Source: Populus alba
Lineage: Eukaryota > Streptophyta > Magnoliopsida > Malpighiales > Salicaceae
Direction of reading: 5' to 3'
Length of the DNA stretch: 64,000 nt
NCBI RefSeq assembly: GCF_005239225.2
Contig: NC_133299.1
Coordinates: 12,776,967-12,840,966, forward strand
The notes under the pieces are model-generated. The model searched no databases. It saw only the letters and a list, made by a program, of their open reading frames with translations, and had not been told where the DNA came from. A program made the translations under genes and the position numbers. Positions 52,355 to 64,000 of this stretch are shown here, piece by piece (within the stretch, counting starts at the first letter, position 1; every line of letters begins with the position of its first letter).

Positions 52355-53055
52355 ACACATGCATATCGTAGGTTTCCTAAGAGGTATTGTCTCACTAGAA
52401 CTACACAGTGAGTTTTATCTTGAAAAAAACACCTTTTAAGGATAGATGTTAAACCTTATGCTTATAAGTGATCAATGCCCTTGTCTTTTATCCAATATGG
52501 GATAATGACATCATTATTGTTGCACATGGGCACACGATGTGTGGGTTAAAAAGTCGTCATCTAATTATTTGGTTCAGAGTCACTAAGAGACGAGGCTTGA
52601 GTAGTCACATATGTTTAATGTTCTCATAGATGGCATCAATTATGACATGTGACAACACCCACACATGATAGGTCCTCCTAAAAGGTATTGTCCTATTGAA
52701 ATTATATAGTGAGTTTCATCCTGAAAATACACCTTTTAGGAAAAGAGGTTGAACCTTATGCTTACAAGTGACCAAAGCTCTCGTCTCGTAGCCGATATGG
52801 AATAGTAGCATAATCATAATCCCCCAGCAAGGGGTGTGAGTAGTTTCACATGATTGACGTTTCTATAAACAGCACCAATAATGATATGTGTCCAAACTTG
52901 CATATAATAGATCCCTTAAAAAAATATTGTCCTACTAGAATCACATAATAAGTTTTATTTTGAAAATACATCTTTTTGTGAGAGAGGTTAAACATATGTT
53001 TATAAGTGATGAAAGTTCTTGTCTCCTAAATGATGCGGAATAGTTGCATTATTAG
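52355..53055 (+). repeat. Three-unit tandem repeat, 240-300 bp units
   Basis: Units start near 52358, 52661 and 52900. Each runs through AGGTATTGTC, CACAGTGAGTTTTATC-like, GAAAATACACCTTTT, GAGGTTGAACCTTATGC-like and GTGATCAA to a GCCGATATGGAATAGT-like end. Divergence is roughly 20%. The wording suggests LTR-derived sequence. Confidence 0.7.
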
Positions 53056-53059
53056 TAAA

Positions 53060-53510
53060 AAAAAAAAAAAAACCAAGAAAACAAATTTGCTGAAATCTTA
53101 TCTCTGATTTATGACTGCAGCAGTGACTTGTGACAATAAATTCAAAGCTAGCTGTGAGCATGCGCCTTTAATAATCTTTCCCGAAGTTCACATCAATTAA
53201 CAGAGACAAAACAAGAAACTTGTCCATGGCACGTGGAGAGCCATGCGAGGATAATTTAAGGATTACGGACAATGCTCAGTTTTGTAGGGCTACCACACAG
53301 TAAGTCAACCGCGGTTTACAAAGTTCAACAATTTAATTTCCAGCAAATAGGCCCTACAAATAAATCGGTAGCGCTACAGATCAAACAAAGTTTATGATAT
53401 ATTCATTTATCTTGGTAGGTAGGTATCTATCCTCTTTAGTTTTTGGATTGGTCTAAACAGATATGCCATTTAATGCTTGCATATGCTCATGATCTGCCAA
53501 GTTATATTCA
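53060..53510. other. Intergenic, no gene recognised
   Basis: Moderate base composition but no conserved frame on either strand. Confidence 0.3.
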
Positions 53511-53514
53511 AAAT

Positions 53515-53705
53515 TATATCAAATGTATTTTAAAAATAAAAAATAAAATTTTAAATTTTATTTATTTATTTATTTTTAAATTAATATATTTTAATATTTT
53601 CATATCATTTTAATGTGATAATATAAAAAATAATGTTTTTTTAAAATATTATTTTAATATATTTCTGAGCGAAAAGTACTTTGAAAATCAACTACAATCA
53701 CACTC
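53515..53705. repeat. AT-rich MITE-like copy, reverse orientation
   Basis: The reverse complement carries the family's ordered blocks: a GTGATTGTAGTTG start, AGTACTTTTCGCTC, ATATTAAAATAATATTTT and TTAAAATGATATGAAAAT. Confidence 0.55.
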
Positions 53706-53709
53706 TCAA

Positions 53710-54720
53710 ACACCTCCACGATGCTTGACCTTGATATCTTTGTATTATTTTTGTTTTTAATTTTTTTAATTTAGATTTAAATGCACTATATTTTTATTAA
53801 CAACCTATTTCTATTATTATTATTAAAATGTTTTTATTTTTCTTAAATAATATCATAGTTTTTTTATGGGAAAGTTAATATTTGTTTCCAATTCTTACAT
53901 GGAAAAAACACTTGAATATTCAATTAACAAGGAATTAATATTTTTTAAAAAAATTTCAATATATTTTCTATATAATTTTATCATGTTTATTAATATTTTT
54001 GTCTTCAAATTAATATAAAATACTAAGATTTTATTTTAATGTTTTATTTTTAAATTTGCTTTTAAAACCATAATGGAATTTAGTTTAGAAAACAATGCTT
54101 ACAATTTCCAAAACATCTTGGCATTGGGTTGATTCTTGGTTTTGCGAAGTCTATTTTTCTTTATTATATTATGGAATAAAATATAGTTTTAAAAATTATA
54201 AAGTTATTAAGTTCAATTGAGTCCATAACTTAGATCATGAGTTTGTTGAGTTAACCAAAGTTATTAAATTTGGTGAAGTCCACGGCCTAGATTGTAGGTG
54301 TAGCGGGATAAACCAAGTTAATCTAGATCAATATGTCATCATCTCAATGTTTTAAAAAGGTGATGCCATCATAATTTTTTCTTATAGCTAAACCATATTT
54401 TTATTGATTGTCTGAGTTACATTTAGATTTGTCAAGTCAATTAGGCTATATTTTAGCAACTCTCATATGATTTTATTTAAAGTCTAGGATAAGCAAAAAG
54501 TCGGGTAAAGTTTTTTATAATTAACATGTTAAATCAAATTTAATAATAATGTCAATTTTTTTTTTCTTATTGCCAAGTCAAGACACAAAATCTCTAACCC
54601 AATTGTGATACCAAAGTGACTATGTTCAAAAATAAATTGAATAAAATCATGAAGCTCAATTATTAAACAACTTAATATTGAAGGAAAAAAAATGAAAAAA
54701 ATAATAATTTAAAAAAAAAA
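53710..54720. other. Intergenic, AT-rich
   Basis: No gene. Short GGTTAA/GTCAA phrases suggest more of the dispersed repeat class. Confidence 0.3.
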
Positions 54721-54734
54721 ATATATATATATAT

Positions 54735-55240
54735 ATGAGCCAACCTAGGTTAACTTGCAAACCCTCCTATCATAGACATAAGATCAAGATAACCCAATAG
54801 AAAACAAAGAAAACAAAGTATGAAGATTAATTTTCAATAAATTAAATGTTAAAGGATGAAATAAAATAAATAAATAAATCTAAAATAATAATAAAAAATC
54901 AATTCGTGTTAATCTTTGAAATCGATAACTCTAGTCATGAACCTAAGACTAACCCCTTAATAACAACAAAAAAATCTTAGTCAATATGGGTTAACACGCA
55001 AACTTCGCATCATAGACACAAGATTAGAATAACCCAATAAAAAGAAAAAAAAAAAATATAGAAAGCCAATTTCAAATAAATTAAATGTTGAATGATAAAA
55101 TTAGAATAAATCAATTTAGAAAAAAGACCTAAAAATAATTAACCCTTGTTAACCTTTGAAACCGATGATTTGGTAATGAACTTAAGAATAATCTTATAGA
55201 AGACAAACTGTAAAGAAAAAAAAGATAGCAATAAAAAAAA
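54735..55240 (-). repeat. Tandem pair of about 240-bp units of the dispersed repeat class
   Basis: Unit 1 (about 54735-54970) and unit 2 (about 54975-55205) share GGTTAAC, GCAAAC, CATAGACA, AAGAT, AATAACCCAATA-like, AATAAATTAAATGTT and TTAATCTTTGAAA-like blocks in order. They are the reverse complement of the T-rich class. Confidence 0.6.
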
Positions 55241-55790
55241 AATAGAGATCAAATTTGATAGGAAAAAAAAGACCCATGAAGGATGAGATTATATAAAAAA
55301 TAACCCCAAACAAAAAAATAACAATAAAAATAAGAACTAAATTCGAAAGATTAAAAACTAAAAGGGGGTTGAAATTGAAAAATATTTGTGATTTTATAGC
55401 TTATTAAAATAATAAAAAAAAATAAGAATTAAATTTGAAAGATTAAAAAATAAAAGGGAGGAGAAATTAAAAAAATAGTTGTAATTTTATTGTTTATTCC
55501 AAATAAAAATATAGTAATAAAAAGGGACCAAATATGAAGGGGGGAAAACATTGAAAGGGTTGGTCCAAAATTTTAAAAGGGTTATCACTAAATTTGAGGA
55601 GGGAGAGAGAGAAGAATAAGAAGAAAAAAAATGAATGTTGGTGCCAAACTAGAGGCGTGTTTGGTCAACGCGCCATGCCATTGTGTAAGGGCATCCATAC
55701 CTTTCATATGCCACTCTAGAAAGTAGTGTTTGAATGATGGATGATTTTGCATACACCGACGTAATGGCATGAGGTCCAATCACACTAGTC
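55240..55790. other. Intergenic, A-rich, no gene
   Basis: Purine-rich repeats of the same class, then a patch of mixed composition at 55640-55790 without a recognised frame. Confidence 0.3.
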
Positions 55791-56696
55791 AACAATTTTT
55801 TTTAATAATATTTAATTTATATGAATTATAAAAATTCTCATTAGTAACTTTTGAATATATAATAAAACCAATGTAAAATGAAAAAAAAAAGAAGATCTAT
55901 TGTGAAAGAGTTATTTTAATTTTATCTTTAAAGATATCAAAATAATTATATTATTTTTTAAAAAAAAAAAAAAACCAAAATGACCATCACATGTAAATAA
56001 ATGTGACTTGAATAAAAAAAAATTTAATCAAATGAAAGAAATTTTATAGATCAAAACAAAATTAAGCTAGAGGACCAATGAATCATGATATAAAGACATG
56101 TACAAACAAGATAACAAAGGGAACATGCTCCCTTGTACAAAAAAGGGAACATACTCCCTGAACAAAATATCAAACAAGCAAGGTTAACAAACACATATTA
56201 TTGACCATCATAGTAGGAGACAGACGTATCTTGTAGCAGGGAATCAAAGCCACCTCCACATAACAACCCTCATACAACCAAGTAAGAGGAATCACAAAAG
56301 CTAAAAGCACCCAAGACAATGGTTGCATCCAGCGATCATATATTCCAACTAGTTACAAAAGCATAACACATATATCAACAATAACATCCACTCCAGTAGT
56401 AATCAGTAGCAGATGTAGAAAACTAGCAGCAGACTACATGTATCAATAAACAACCTAGTAAACAACTGCAATCCAGCCTACAACAACCACAACAAAACAA
56501 CAACATCCCAAATAGGCAGACAAAAGTAGGAGCTAATAGCCAATAGCTGCAACCAAGAACTCAACACCTAATGCACCAGAAGCCGGAGTGGCTCACTAGC
56601 AGAACAAATGAGACAACATCAAGAGGATGAAGACCCAGGGGGTCTGTCCCTCACATAATCATCATGGGCTACACCTAGTCTGGATCTACTAGACCT

Positions 56697-57329
56697 TTAA
56701 CCAACAGTAGCATCAACCACTATGGCTTTTTCTAGCTGAGTATCAAGTAAAGCCAGAGAATTACCATGAACAAGCAAGCTCCTAATCCTTGTCATGTATT
56801 GTCTCTGACTCATAATAATGCTCATCCCTTTTGGTGAAGCTACATCCTCAGATTGTCCATCGATAATATGCATAACATTGTTAATGGTGTTTGAAGTATC
56901 ATGCGCTAACGGTATACTAGTAGGGGAAAGTTTAACCTTTTTGCCCCTATTAGTGGCAGCCCTGTCACTAGCTACAACTATAGTTGCCACTGCATTTGAA
57001 CTGGAGGGGGATGCACCTTGAAGAATTACTTGATTGCTTGAGTGATCATCCATTGCAATTGCCTTTATAAGAGGATCAAGACTGAAAGGAGAGATATGCT
57101 TCCTACTAGCCTTTACAGGGGTATCAAAATTTGCGTCTTCACCAGTTACAACTTTTTCTAGGCTAGTATGCCCCTGCATATGACAATGTTTGTAGAATTT
57201 CAAGAGAAACTCATATAAAACAGGTTGCTTGAGAGTAGTTCCATCAGGTAAGAGAATGTTGATGAAGCATGACAAGTCAAATAACAAATCCACCACAATC
57301 ATAACTTTTCCAAAGGATAGCTGGGACAT
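56697..57329 (-). pseudogene. LINE ORF1, zinc-knuckle and C-terminal part
   Basis: An open frame of 210 codons. GKVMIVVDLLFDLSCFINIL, LPDGTTLKQPVLYEFLLKF and YKHCHMQGHTSLEK match the region of plant LINE ORF1 proteins (DUF4283 class) that leads into a CCHC zinc knuckle. The knuckle is dead: the first Cys is Tyr and the last Cys is lost. A low-complexity tail follows. The frame does not join the upstream ORF1 part: the DUF4283 core of about 100-150 residues is missing between them. Confidence 0.65.
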
Positions 57330-57360
57330 AGTATTGGTGGGGGCATTATATTAGAGGGGT

Positions 57361-57873
57361 TTACAAACTACACTGGCAATCTTGGAGGGGTTTATTAATA
57401 GGGGGCATAAAGGTACCTGAAGAGGTGGAACTTGGAGAAGAAGGGGCAGGGGTTGCGCCACGAGCAGGGCAAGCATAAGAGCCACTAACAACAGAAATAA
57501 GATTATCTGCATCTCTAGTTACTGCTAGAAAAGGGAGGGTAGAGCAGTGTGAAGTACTATTAGAAGGAGTCGTGACCCCATCAAGCTTGGGAGCGAATGG
57601 CCGCCTTACTAACCCAGAAGCAAGTGAAAGGTTGCGACCCGATTCAGGGCTTAAGGTCGAACCACAATTACCAACTTGAACATTTTCAAATGAATCAACA
57701 TCAGATGAAATCTCAATCACTATATTGTTCTGTGCTGGAGAACCTAAGGTAGCATCTAGAGAGGCCCCACCTATTGTGAGAGCACTAGGATCAGCAAGAA
57801 CAACACCAGTGGGACTTAGAGAAGGAGGCTTACAAGAGGACATCACCATAACAAGGGCTCTCGAATCAGACAA
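57361..57873 (-). pseudogene. LINE ORF1, N-terminal part
   Basis: An open frame of 170 codons, rich in Ser, Pro and Thr (SSCKPPSLSPTGVVLADPSA, ATPAPSSPSSTSSGTFMPP), like the disordered N-terminus of LINE ORF1 proteins. It stops 31 bp before the zinc-knuckle part. The assignment rests mostly on position within the element. Confidence 0.5.
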
Positions 57874-58499
57874 GGCGGGGAGATTCCTCTGATTTAGAGA
57901 TTAGGTCCCCTGATAGGCAGTAGGAGGAACCCTAGGTGAGAGTCGGGGCCCATCCTGCTGTGCAGAACAAATTATTAAGGTTTTGTTTTTGGATTTAGCA
58001 ACAAGAAAACAAAATCACCGAACTTAGCAGAATCAAAGAAGTCAACAAATAATCAGGAGGGGGAGTTGCAATATCTCTCTAGCAACCAAGAGCTTCTCTC
58101 TCTTAACTGCCAATATGACTTGAATAATTGATTTTTTATGTAGGGTAAATAAACGATGGCAGTAAATTCACACTCGCCATTATTTTTTTAATATTATTTA
58201 ATATATATGAATTACAAAAATTCTCATGAGTAACCTCTGAATATATAATAAAACCAATGTAAAATGGAAAAAAAAAAATATCATGAAAGAGTTATGTTGA
58301 TTTTATCTTTAAAAATAACAAAATAATTATACTCTTTTAAAAAAAAACATAAAAAAAACCAAAATGACCATCACATGTAAATAAATGTGACTTGAATAAT
58401 TGATTTTTTAGGTAGTGAGTAAATAAACGATGGTAGTAGATTCGTTTCAATAACGAAACCTTTTCGACTCATCACATGTTCCTTTTTCTTCCTCTAAAC

Positions 58500-58525
58500 T
58501 ACAAAAAAAAAAAAAAAAAAAAAAG
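58500..58525. repeat. Poly(A) run of about 22 bases
   Basis: Directly visible. It could mark the tail of another retroposed fragment, but no body was identified. Confidence 0.7.
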
Positions 58526-60960
58526 GTTCTGCAAGTCCCATTATTCCAACAACTAACTCCACAAATCCCATTTAGAAAATCAAGCCTTATGATACCATAC
58601 CACTGCTCATTCTGTATATGGAGAGAATACAAGAGAATCAAACCAAGCTATCAAAACTCACAATACCATCACACCAAATCCTCATTTTCCTATTGGCAAT
58701 TACACTTTCTTGAAACCAAATTGGTGATAATTTTAAATAATGATATTTGAATTATAATGGCATTTACGTTGTCGGGTGATTAAATTTCAATTAAAATAAA
58801 TAGATTAAACATCGAATATGATGTTTTTTTTTTTTTTAGATTTTGTGTTCTTGGAGAAAAGAGAAGAAATCCATTAGATTTTGAAATTATTTTGGGTTTT
58901 TTTTAAGAGAAAATTTTGATTGTTATGTTATATTATATATGAGGATTGATATATTTTTTTTCTAAATTTAAAAATTATTTTAACCCAAGATGTAAATTAT
59001 ATTTTTTAAATAATGGAGCTAGAGTGTAAAAACATCAAAGATACAATGAAATATGGGTAATTGTTCCTTAAAAAAAAAAACAAATTCTCTTTCTAAAGTG
59101 TTTATAGAAATAATTTTGAGCACTTGAAATTAAACAAGCATACGTGTATAAATATATGATTTTATTAAATATATGATTGGGTACAATCTATATCTAAAAT
59201 ATTATTTCAAAAGAATATGACAATCCTCTTATTCTTCCATTGAATTTGATATATGGTGACTTGATTTATTTGTGAAATAAAGTCAAGATTTGTGGTCGGC
59301 AAGAACTTGAATTTTGTTGTGTATTGCGAAGTAGATTTGATGATTTAACGCTTTGAAGAGTACATTTGATTTGTCTTCAAAGTGTTGTTGAAGAATTTTT
59401 ATGGGGCGTTTAGGCTTGAACCAATATAGTTTTGTTTTTTGTAGTCTTCAAGTGTAGATGAAGGAGGCTTGAGAACTTTTGAGAGAGCTTTCTTGCTTAA
59501 AGTGAGAGCTTTCTTGCTTAAAGAGCTTGTCTTGAAGAGAATTTGAATCTCCAAGAATTCCTTTCTTTTTTTCCTTTTTTTATGTTGAGGCTTTCTATTT
59601 ATATAGGTTTGTAGGGGCTCTCAGGTTCTTTTTCTCAATGCCAAATGACATGATTTTATTGGTTGATATTTATTGATGAGATCTTGTATTTATAAGAAGA
59701 TATCTAGAATTTCTCATTCTATGTGTCAACCTCTTACTGACCAAGAAATATATGAAGGCTCATTTATTTTTAAAGTTATTTATTTCAATTTTATTTTATC
59801 CTTTCATATAAAAATAAAATAAAAATAGCACATAGTGAAATTCAATTGGTATAAAATTTTGGCTTCTACATATGCCCCCTCGAGACAAGTTTATTACTTT
59901 TGAAAATAAGTGGGCATGTCTTGAAAATATAGTTGAGGGGTTTTATACTTTAAATATATTTTTTGATTGATTATATTTTCACAATAAATGGATATATCTT
60001 GTTGTGAAAATAAAATATAATAATCAAAATTTGAAAAATTTATTGACCAATTTTTATTGACATTTATCAAATCGAATAATTAAATCAAAGTTCAGTACCT
60101 CATTTGAAACAATTGCATATTTAGATACTAAATAAAATTTATCTTTATACATGAATAATAACCAATAACTTTGATCAGTCGGTAAGACTTTTTTCTTTCA
60201 CTATTGATTAATGTCCTATGTACCAGGAGCTATTCTTTTGTAAGAGCTTATTTGTGCCTACAACTTATTATAATTCTATAGTAGTCTATCTCACACCAGC
60301 GACTCAAGTAGCGGATAGTGATTCAATTTCTAGTCCGACAACTATGTGATACCAGACAAAGAGCTCTTATTGTAAAACCAGTAATTACATCGAAGCACCG
60401 TCTGAAGACACTCTTTTGCCTTCTCGTTTTCGATGACATCTCATGTTTCCCCTTATATTTCTTCCTCTATCAAAGAAGAGTTATTGAAAGGTGAGTTATA
60501 AAATCAAATATTGCAATATCTGATGTAACAACGCAAAGTGTAAAGTGCTAATAAAGTTTGTTTTCTCTTCGGGTGAGAAATGTACCACAAGTTGAATACA
60601 AATACTTGAATTCCTTAACGAGAGCATTGGTTGCGTAAATAAGTAAGCCATGTTCAACAAGCAAATAAACCAAATTACAAGGAAAACTAACAGTAATCAA
60701 AATGGACTCAACCCATGATAAACAAAGAATTAATAAAGCATAAAATAGAACAATCACAACATAAATAAAATGATGTAAAACTCAAAACTTTGGATGCGTT
60801 AAACTCTCAATGATGGAAGACCATTTTGTGTTGCACTTTTGCACGCTAACCTCCATGACCCAGTCTATCCTTTTTCCACGTTGCATGCATGCATGCTCAT
60901 GCAATGGTCCTGCGTGTCCCCTGCTTCTCCCAAATAGTTGGGATTTTGCTTAAGGCCCCT
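58526..60960. other. Intergenic, possible LTR sequence
   Basis: At 59280-59640 a G/T-rich stretch has an exact local duplication of GAGAGCTTTCTTGCTTAAAG and a TTTATATAGG element. At 59870 CATATGCCCCCTCGAGACAA resembles LTR wording. It may be the 3' LTR of the gypsy remnant to its right, but paired ends were not found. Confidence 0.35.
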
Positions 60961-60966
60961 TTTAGA

Positions 60967-63595
60967 TTAACGTGGCCTAACAATACCCTCCCCATTAAAT
61001 GGACGTTCATCCCTATGGTCCGGAGAAGGAAATCGCTCGAGTAAAGACTGGTAGGTCTCTTCTGTGACATCCTCGACTGGTAGATGATTCCAATGAACCA
61101 AAGTTTCTTCTTCAAATTTATTTCCTCATTTGACCCAACGAGTGTTCAGGAAATGTTAAGGTTTAAGTATAACGACCCTATCATCAATAATGGGCAATAA
61201 CTCCTTTGAAGGCATTGCAAACTCATCGGCATAATTTTTTAAAAGCGATACATGGAATACTAAAAGAATGCGGGCACCTTCTGACAATTGAAGTTTGTAC
61301 ATGACGACCATAATTTTTTATATCACTAGATATGGTTCGTAGAAGTGACTAGCTAGCTTCTGGTGGGCTTGTTTGAAAACGATCTGTTGCCTGTAGGGGT
61401 GCAACTGAAGAAACACCATATCCTTAATTTCAAAGGAAACAACCCAACATTTTTTATCCATAATTTGCTTCATACAATTAATGGAAGTTTCCATATTGTG
61501 TTTAAGTTGTCGCAGTAGCTCATCTCAAGCCTCTAAACTTGGTCTACTTCCTGCACGGAAGAACACCTATTATGGTAAATGGGAATTGTAGGAGGTAAAC
61601 ATCCATTTAGTGCTTGAAAAGGGGTCATTTCTGTGGACGCATGAAAAGTTATATTGTACCAGAGCTTAGCCCATAAAAGGTAGTTGCTCCACTTGCCCAG
61701 CCACTGATGAACCATACTCTGGAGATAGTGCTCAACACAATGATTAACAACTTTTGTTTGTCCGTCCATCTGCGGATTCTAGGCGAAACTGAGTTGTAGT
61801 TTGGTTCTTGACATATGAAAGAACTTCTGCCAGAATTTGTTGATAAAAATGGGGTCCCGATCGCTAATGATGGACTTGGGTAAGCCATACAATTTAATGA
61901 CTCCTTCTACAAACCATCCAGCCATAATTTTAGCACTAAAAGGATGAGTTAAGGATAGAAAATAAGCAGACTTACTCAAACAGTCAACAATTACTAAGAT
62001 CATGTCTTTGCCATGGGATGTCAGCAGGCCTTCAATGAAGTCTAAGGTGATGTCATCCTATACTTGACATGGAATGGGTAACGAATGCAGGAGCCCAACT
62101 GGAGATAATGTTTCAGACTTCACCCTCTAGCAAGTTTCATATTTTTTGATATACTCTTATACTGCCTAGTACATTTAAGGCTAGTAGAATTGTTAGGCTA
62201 GTTTCTTGAACGTTTGGAAGATCATAGAGTGTCCTTTAATTTTCGTATCATGCATTTCATGGAGTAACTGTGCTTGTAATGCTGCCTGAGAAGCTATGAT
62301 CAATCTTTCTTTAAAGAACAATAACCCATTACGCCATGTATGCGGTCCACCTTGTTGATCCTTAGCCAGCCAAGTTAAAGATTGGACGTAAGAGTCTCCC
62401 ACATAAACCTTTTGAATTTCATCCCATACGGTCACTATCGGCATATGCAGATGGTGAAGAACTAAACTACCAGACCTGTATGAGAGGGCATCCACTGCTG
62501 AATTCTCACGACCCGAGTGATAAAGAATCTCGTAATCATAGCCCAAAAGCTTGGCTACCCACTTCTGCTGTTCAGACATAGCCACACATTACTTCAAGAA
62601 ATATTTCAAGCTACATTGGTTGGTGAGAATGAAGAATGTTTTTCCTAGGAGATAAAGACACCATAAGCTTAAGGCCTCTACAATGGCCAACATCTCATTG
62701 GTGTAAGTAGACCAGTATATTTTTGTAACCCCTAATGCTTGACTCATGAACGCTATCAGTTTACCTTGCTGTGATGAAAATGCACTAATTCCATCCCCAG
62801 ATGCATTGGTTTCAATGGTGAAAGAGTCATTGAAATTAAGCATAACTAACATAGAAATCGTTGTCATTGCTTGTTTGAGAACCAGAAAGGTTGTGTCGGC
62901 TTCTTCATTCCAGCCAAATTTTCCCTTCTTGAGCAAATTGTTCAAGGGGCGTGCTATGATGTCGTAATTGTGAATGAACTTCCTGTAATACCTTGTTAGG
63001 CCTAAAAAACCATGTAACTCGGAAATATTAGTGGGGGGTGGCCATGCGACCATGGTTGCAATTTTACTATTATTAACCTTCACTCCCCGATGTGTGACAA
63101 TGTGTCCTAATTACTCCAGTTCAGTTGGTTAAACACGCATTTGCTTGCCTTGGCAAAGAGTTGGTGTTGTAAAGTTTCCAACATTTGTCTAACACGTAAC
63201 AAATGCTCATTCCAAGTAGGACTATACACCAAAATATCATTAAAAAAAAAAAACAAACTATCAAAGGTAAGGCCGAAACATTGAGTTCATAATGGCTTGG
63301 AATGTTGAGGGTGCGTTACAAAGGCCAAAAGGCATTACGAGATATTTGTAATGGCTGTTATGAATATGGAAAGCAGTTTCAATAACATTGGAAGGATTTA
63401 CTCTTGATGATAGCTGGCTCTCAGATCTAATTTGGTGAAGTAAGCGACACCATATAATTCTTCCAAAATATCATCAACTATTATAATGGGAAAACGATCT
63501 TTGATGGTAAATATGTTAAGTGAATGATAATCTATACAAAATCACAAACTTCTATCTTTCTTCTTTACCAGTAGCATTTTTAAATATGCAACTAA
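60967..63595 (-). pseudogene. Ty3/gypsy pol remnant (RT, RNase H, integrase)
   Basis: On the minus strand the order is RT (KKKDRSL..FCIDYHSLNIFT, DDILEELYGVAYFTKLDLRA), the connection LHGFLGLTRYYRKFIHNYD, RNase H (ETNASGDGISAFSSQQG), the linker LGYDYEILYHSGRENSAVDA, and integrase (LVIVDCLSKSAYF, GLPKSIISDRDPIF, DGQTKVVNHCVEHYL). The C-terminal part (ETLVHWNHLPVED .. FNGEGIVRPR) ends at the stop 60969-60967. The longest open parts are 62589-63083 and 62193-62585. It is dead: several stops and frameshifts, the RNase H Asp replaced by Asn (ETNASG for ETDASG), and the integrase Glu replaced by Lys (GQTK for GQTE). Everything upstream of RT is missing at about 63.6 kb. Confidence 0.85.
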
Positions 63596-63611
63596 TACAT
63601 AATTTTTTTAA

Positions 63612-63962
63612 ATGGTGACTTTCAGGAATTTTTCTTTTTCCTCTAAAAAGTTCTTAGTAATTAAGGAGAAGTATCGTCAAACAAGCCTTCACATATATGA
63701 ACATGTTATTGATCCATTCGCTAAGAAGTGGTCTTCCAAAATCATCAAGCATTTAACTTTATGGCCATTGGAGACTTCTTATGAACTTTATAGTTATGGT
63801 GGTTTACCTCAAGAAGTTTTACAACTTCAGTCCTCTTTTCCATATTCGACAACTTTTCCAGTTGATCTGCCACCACTAGACTATCATAAAAGTGCTAGAG
63901 ACACTACTTACAAGGATTACTTTCCAATTTTTGTTGCACTTAAGTATACTCCCAAACATTAG
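63612..63962 (+). CDS. Unidentified ORF or exon
   Basis: An open frame of 116 codons with coding-like composition: VIKEKYRQTSLHIYEHVIDP, KIIKHLTLWPLETSYELYSY and PYSTTFPVDLPPLDYHKSAR, ending KYTPKH and a TAG. A TTTCAG right after the first codons (63621-63626) could be a splice acceptor, so this may be a last exon. It abuts the truncated end of the gypsy remnant, in opposite orientation. I do not recognise the family and see no domain. Confidence 0.35.
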   Translation: MVTFRNFSFSSKKFLVIKEKYRQTSLHIYEHVIDPFAKKWSSKIIKHLTLWPLETSYELYSYGGLPQEVLQLQSSFPYSTTFPVDLPPLDYHKSARDTTYKDYFPIFVALKYTPKH

Positions 63963-64000
63963 GAATGAACAAAAGATATTTTGAAACACTACGAGCCAAT

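Larger units (their letters stand above)
56016..58115 (-). mobile_element. Internally deleted L1-like LINE with 12-bp target duplication
   Basis: The insert is flanked by TGACTTGAATAA at 56004-56015 and 58116-58127. On the minus strand it starts with a GAGAGAGAAGCTCTTGG-type leader usual for plant L1 elements. It then has a long ORF1-like part (57873-56697) and a 3' tail reaching 56016. Neither endonuclease nor reverse transcriptase is present. At 2.1 kb it is far shorter than a full element (usually 5-7 kb), so it is a deletion derivative mobilised in trans. The tail on the coding strand ends in T rather than A, which is unusual. Confidence 0.75.
55793..58443 (+). repeat. Tandem duplication (about 270 bp), copy 1 split by a LINE
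   Basis: Copy 1 is 55793-56015 plus 58128-58165; copy 2 is 58166-58443. They share AAAAATTCTCAT, GAATATATAATAAAACCAAT, AAAATGACCATCACATGTAA, TGACTTGAATAATTGATTTT and AAATAAACGATGG. Copy 2 runs uninterrupted through the point where copy 1 is split, so it shows the pre-insertion site. Confidence 0.85.

Overview
This window is nuclear DNA from a eudicot plant. It has split genes with GT-AG introns, is very AT-rich between genes, and is full of retrotransposon and MITE debris. The AT-rich MITE families and the gene sequences look most like Salicaceae, probably Populus. That genus call rests on recognition and was not tested by a search.

Layout. (1) 1-4.9 kb, minus strand: the 5' half of a sulfoquinovosyltransferase gene (SQD2-like, chloroplast sulfolipid synthesis). 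Five exons are readable and the gene runs off the left edge. Its introns hold a TIR element, an LTR scrap and duplicated repeats, and exon 1 has a frame break after the transit-peptide-like part. (2) 5-15.4 kb: AT-rich MITEs, microsatellites and a hAT-like element containing a long hairpin. (3) 15.7-16.1 kb: a small basic protein gene (Josephin-like label) behind a duplicated leader carrying two upstream ORFs. (4) 18.8-20.3 kb: a decayed Ty3/gypsy pol. (5) 21.36-25.31 kb: a complete nine-exon SRP54 gene with one GC-AG intron. (6) 25.3-30.3 kb: T-rich repeats. (7) 31.2-32.6 kb, minus strand: a single-exon T1-type BTB/POZ protein with a C-terminal WD40/beta-propeller-like region. (8) 33.1 and 40.8 kb: two LETM1-like exon relics in the wrong order. 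(9) 38.66-40.32 kb: a complete two-exon UGT74-type glucosyltransferase. (10) 41.65 kb: a nuclear copy of plastid trnG-GCC. (11) 42.4-48.4 kb: LTR-like sequence, a seven-unit minisatellite, and a SINE with a perfect 15-bp target duplication. (12) 49.28-50.11 kb: a hAT element with a perfect 8-bp target duplication that carries the first exon of a 2-oxoglutarate-dependent dioxygenase gene. (13) 52.4-55.5 kb: tandem repeats. (14) 56.0-58.1 kb: an internally deleted LINE that kept part of ORF1, inserted in one copy of a tandem duplication. (15) 61.0-63.6 kb, minus strand: a decayed Ty3/gypsy pol.

The host genes (SQD2, SRP54, BTB, UGT74, the small basic protein) are unrelated housekeeping or metabolic genes, and nothing suggests a shared pathway. 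I do not see a new multigene system. The most interesting material is in the mobile elements: gene capture by the hAT element, the LINE with its empty-site sibling, the SINE, the plastid insertion, and several oddities in gene structure.
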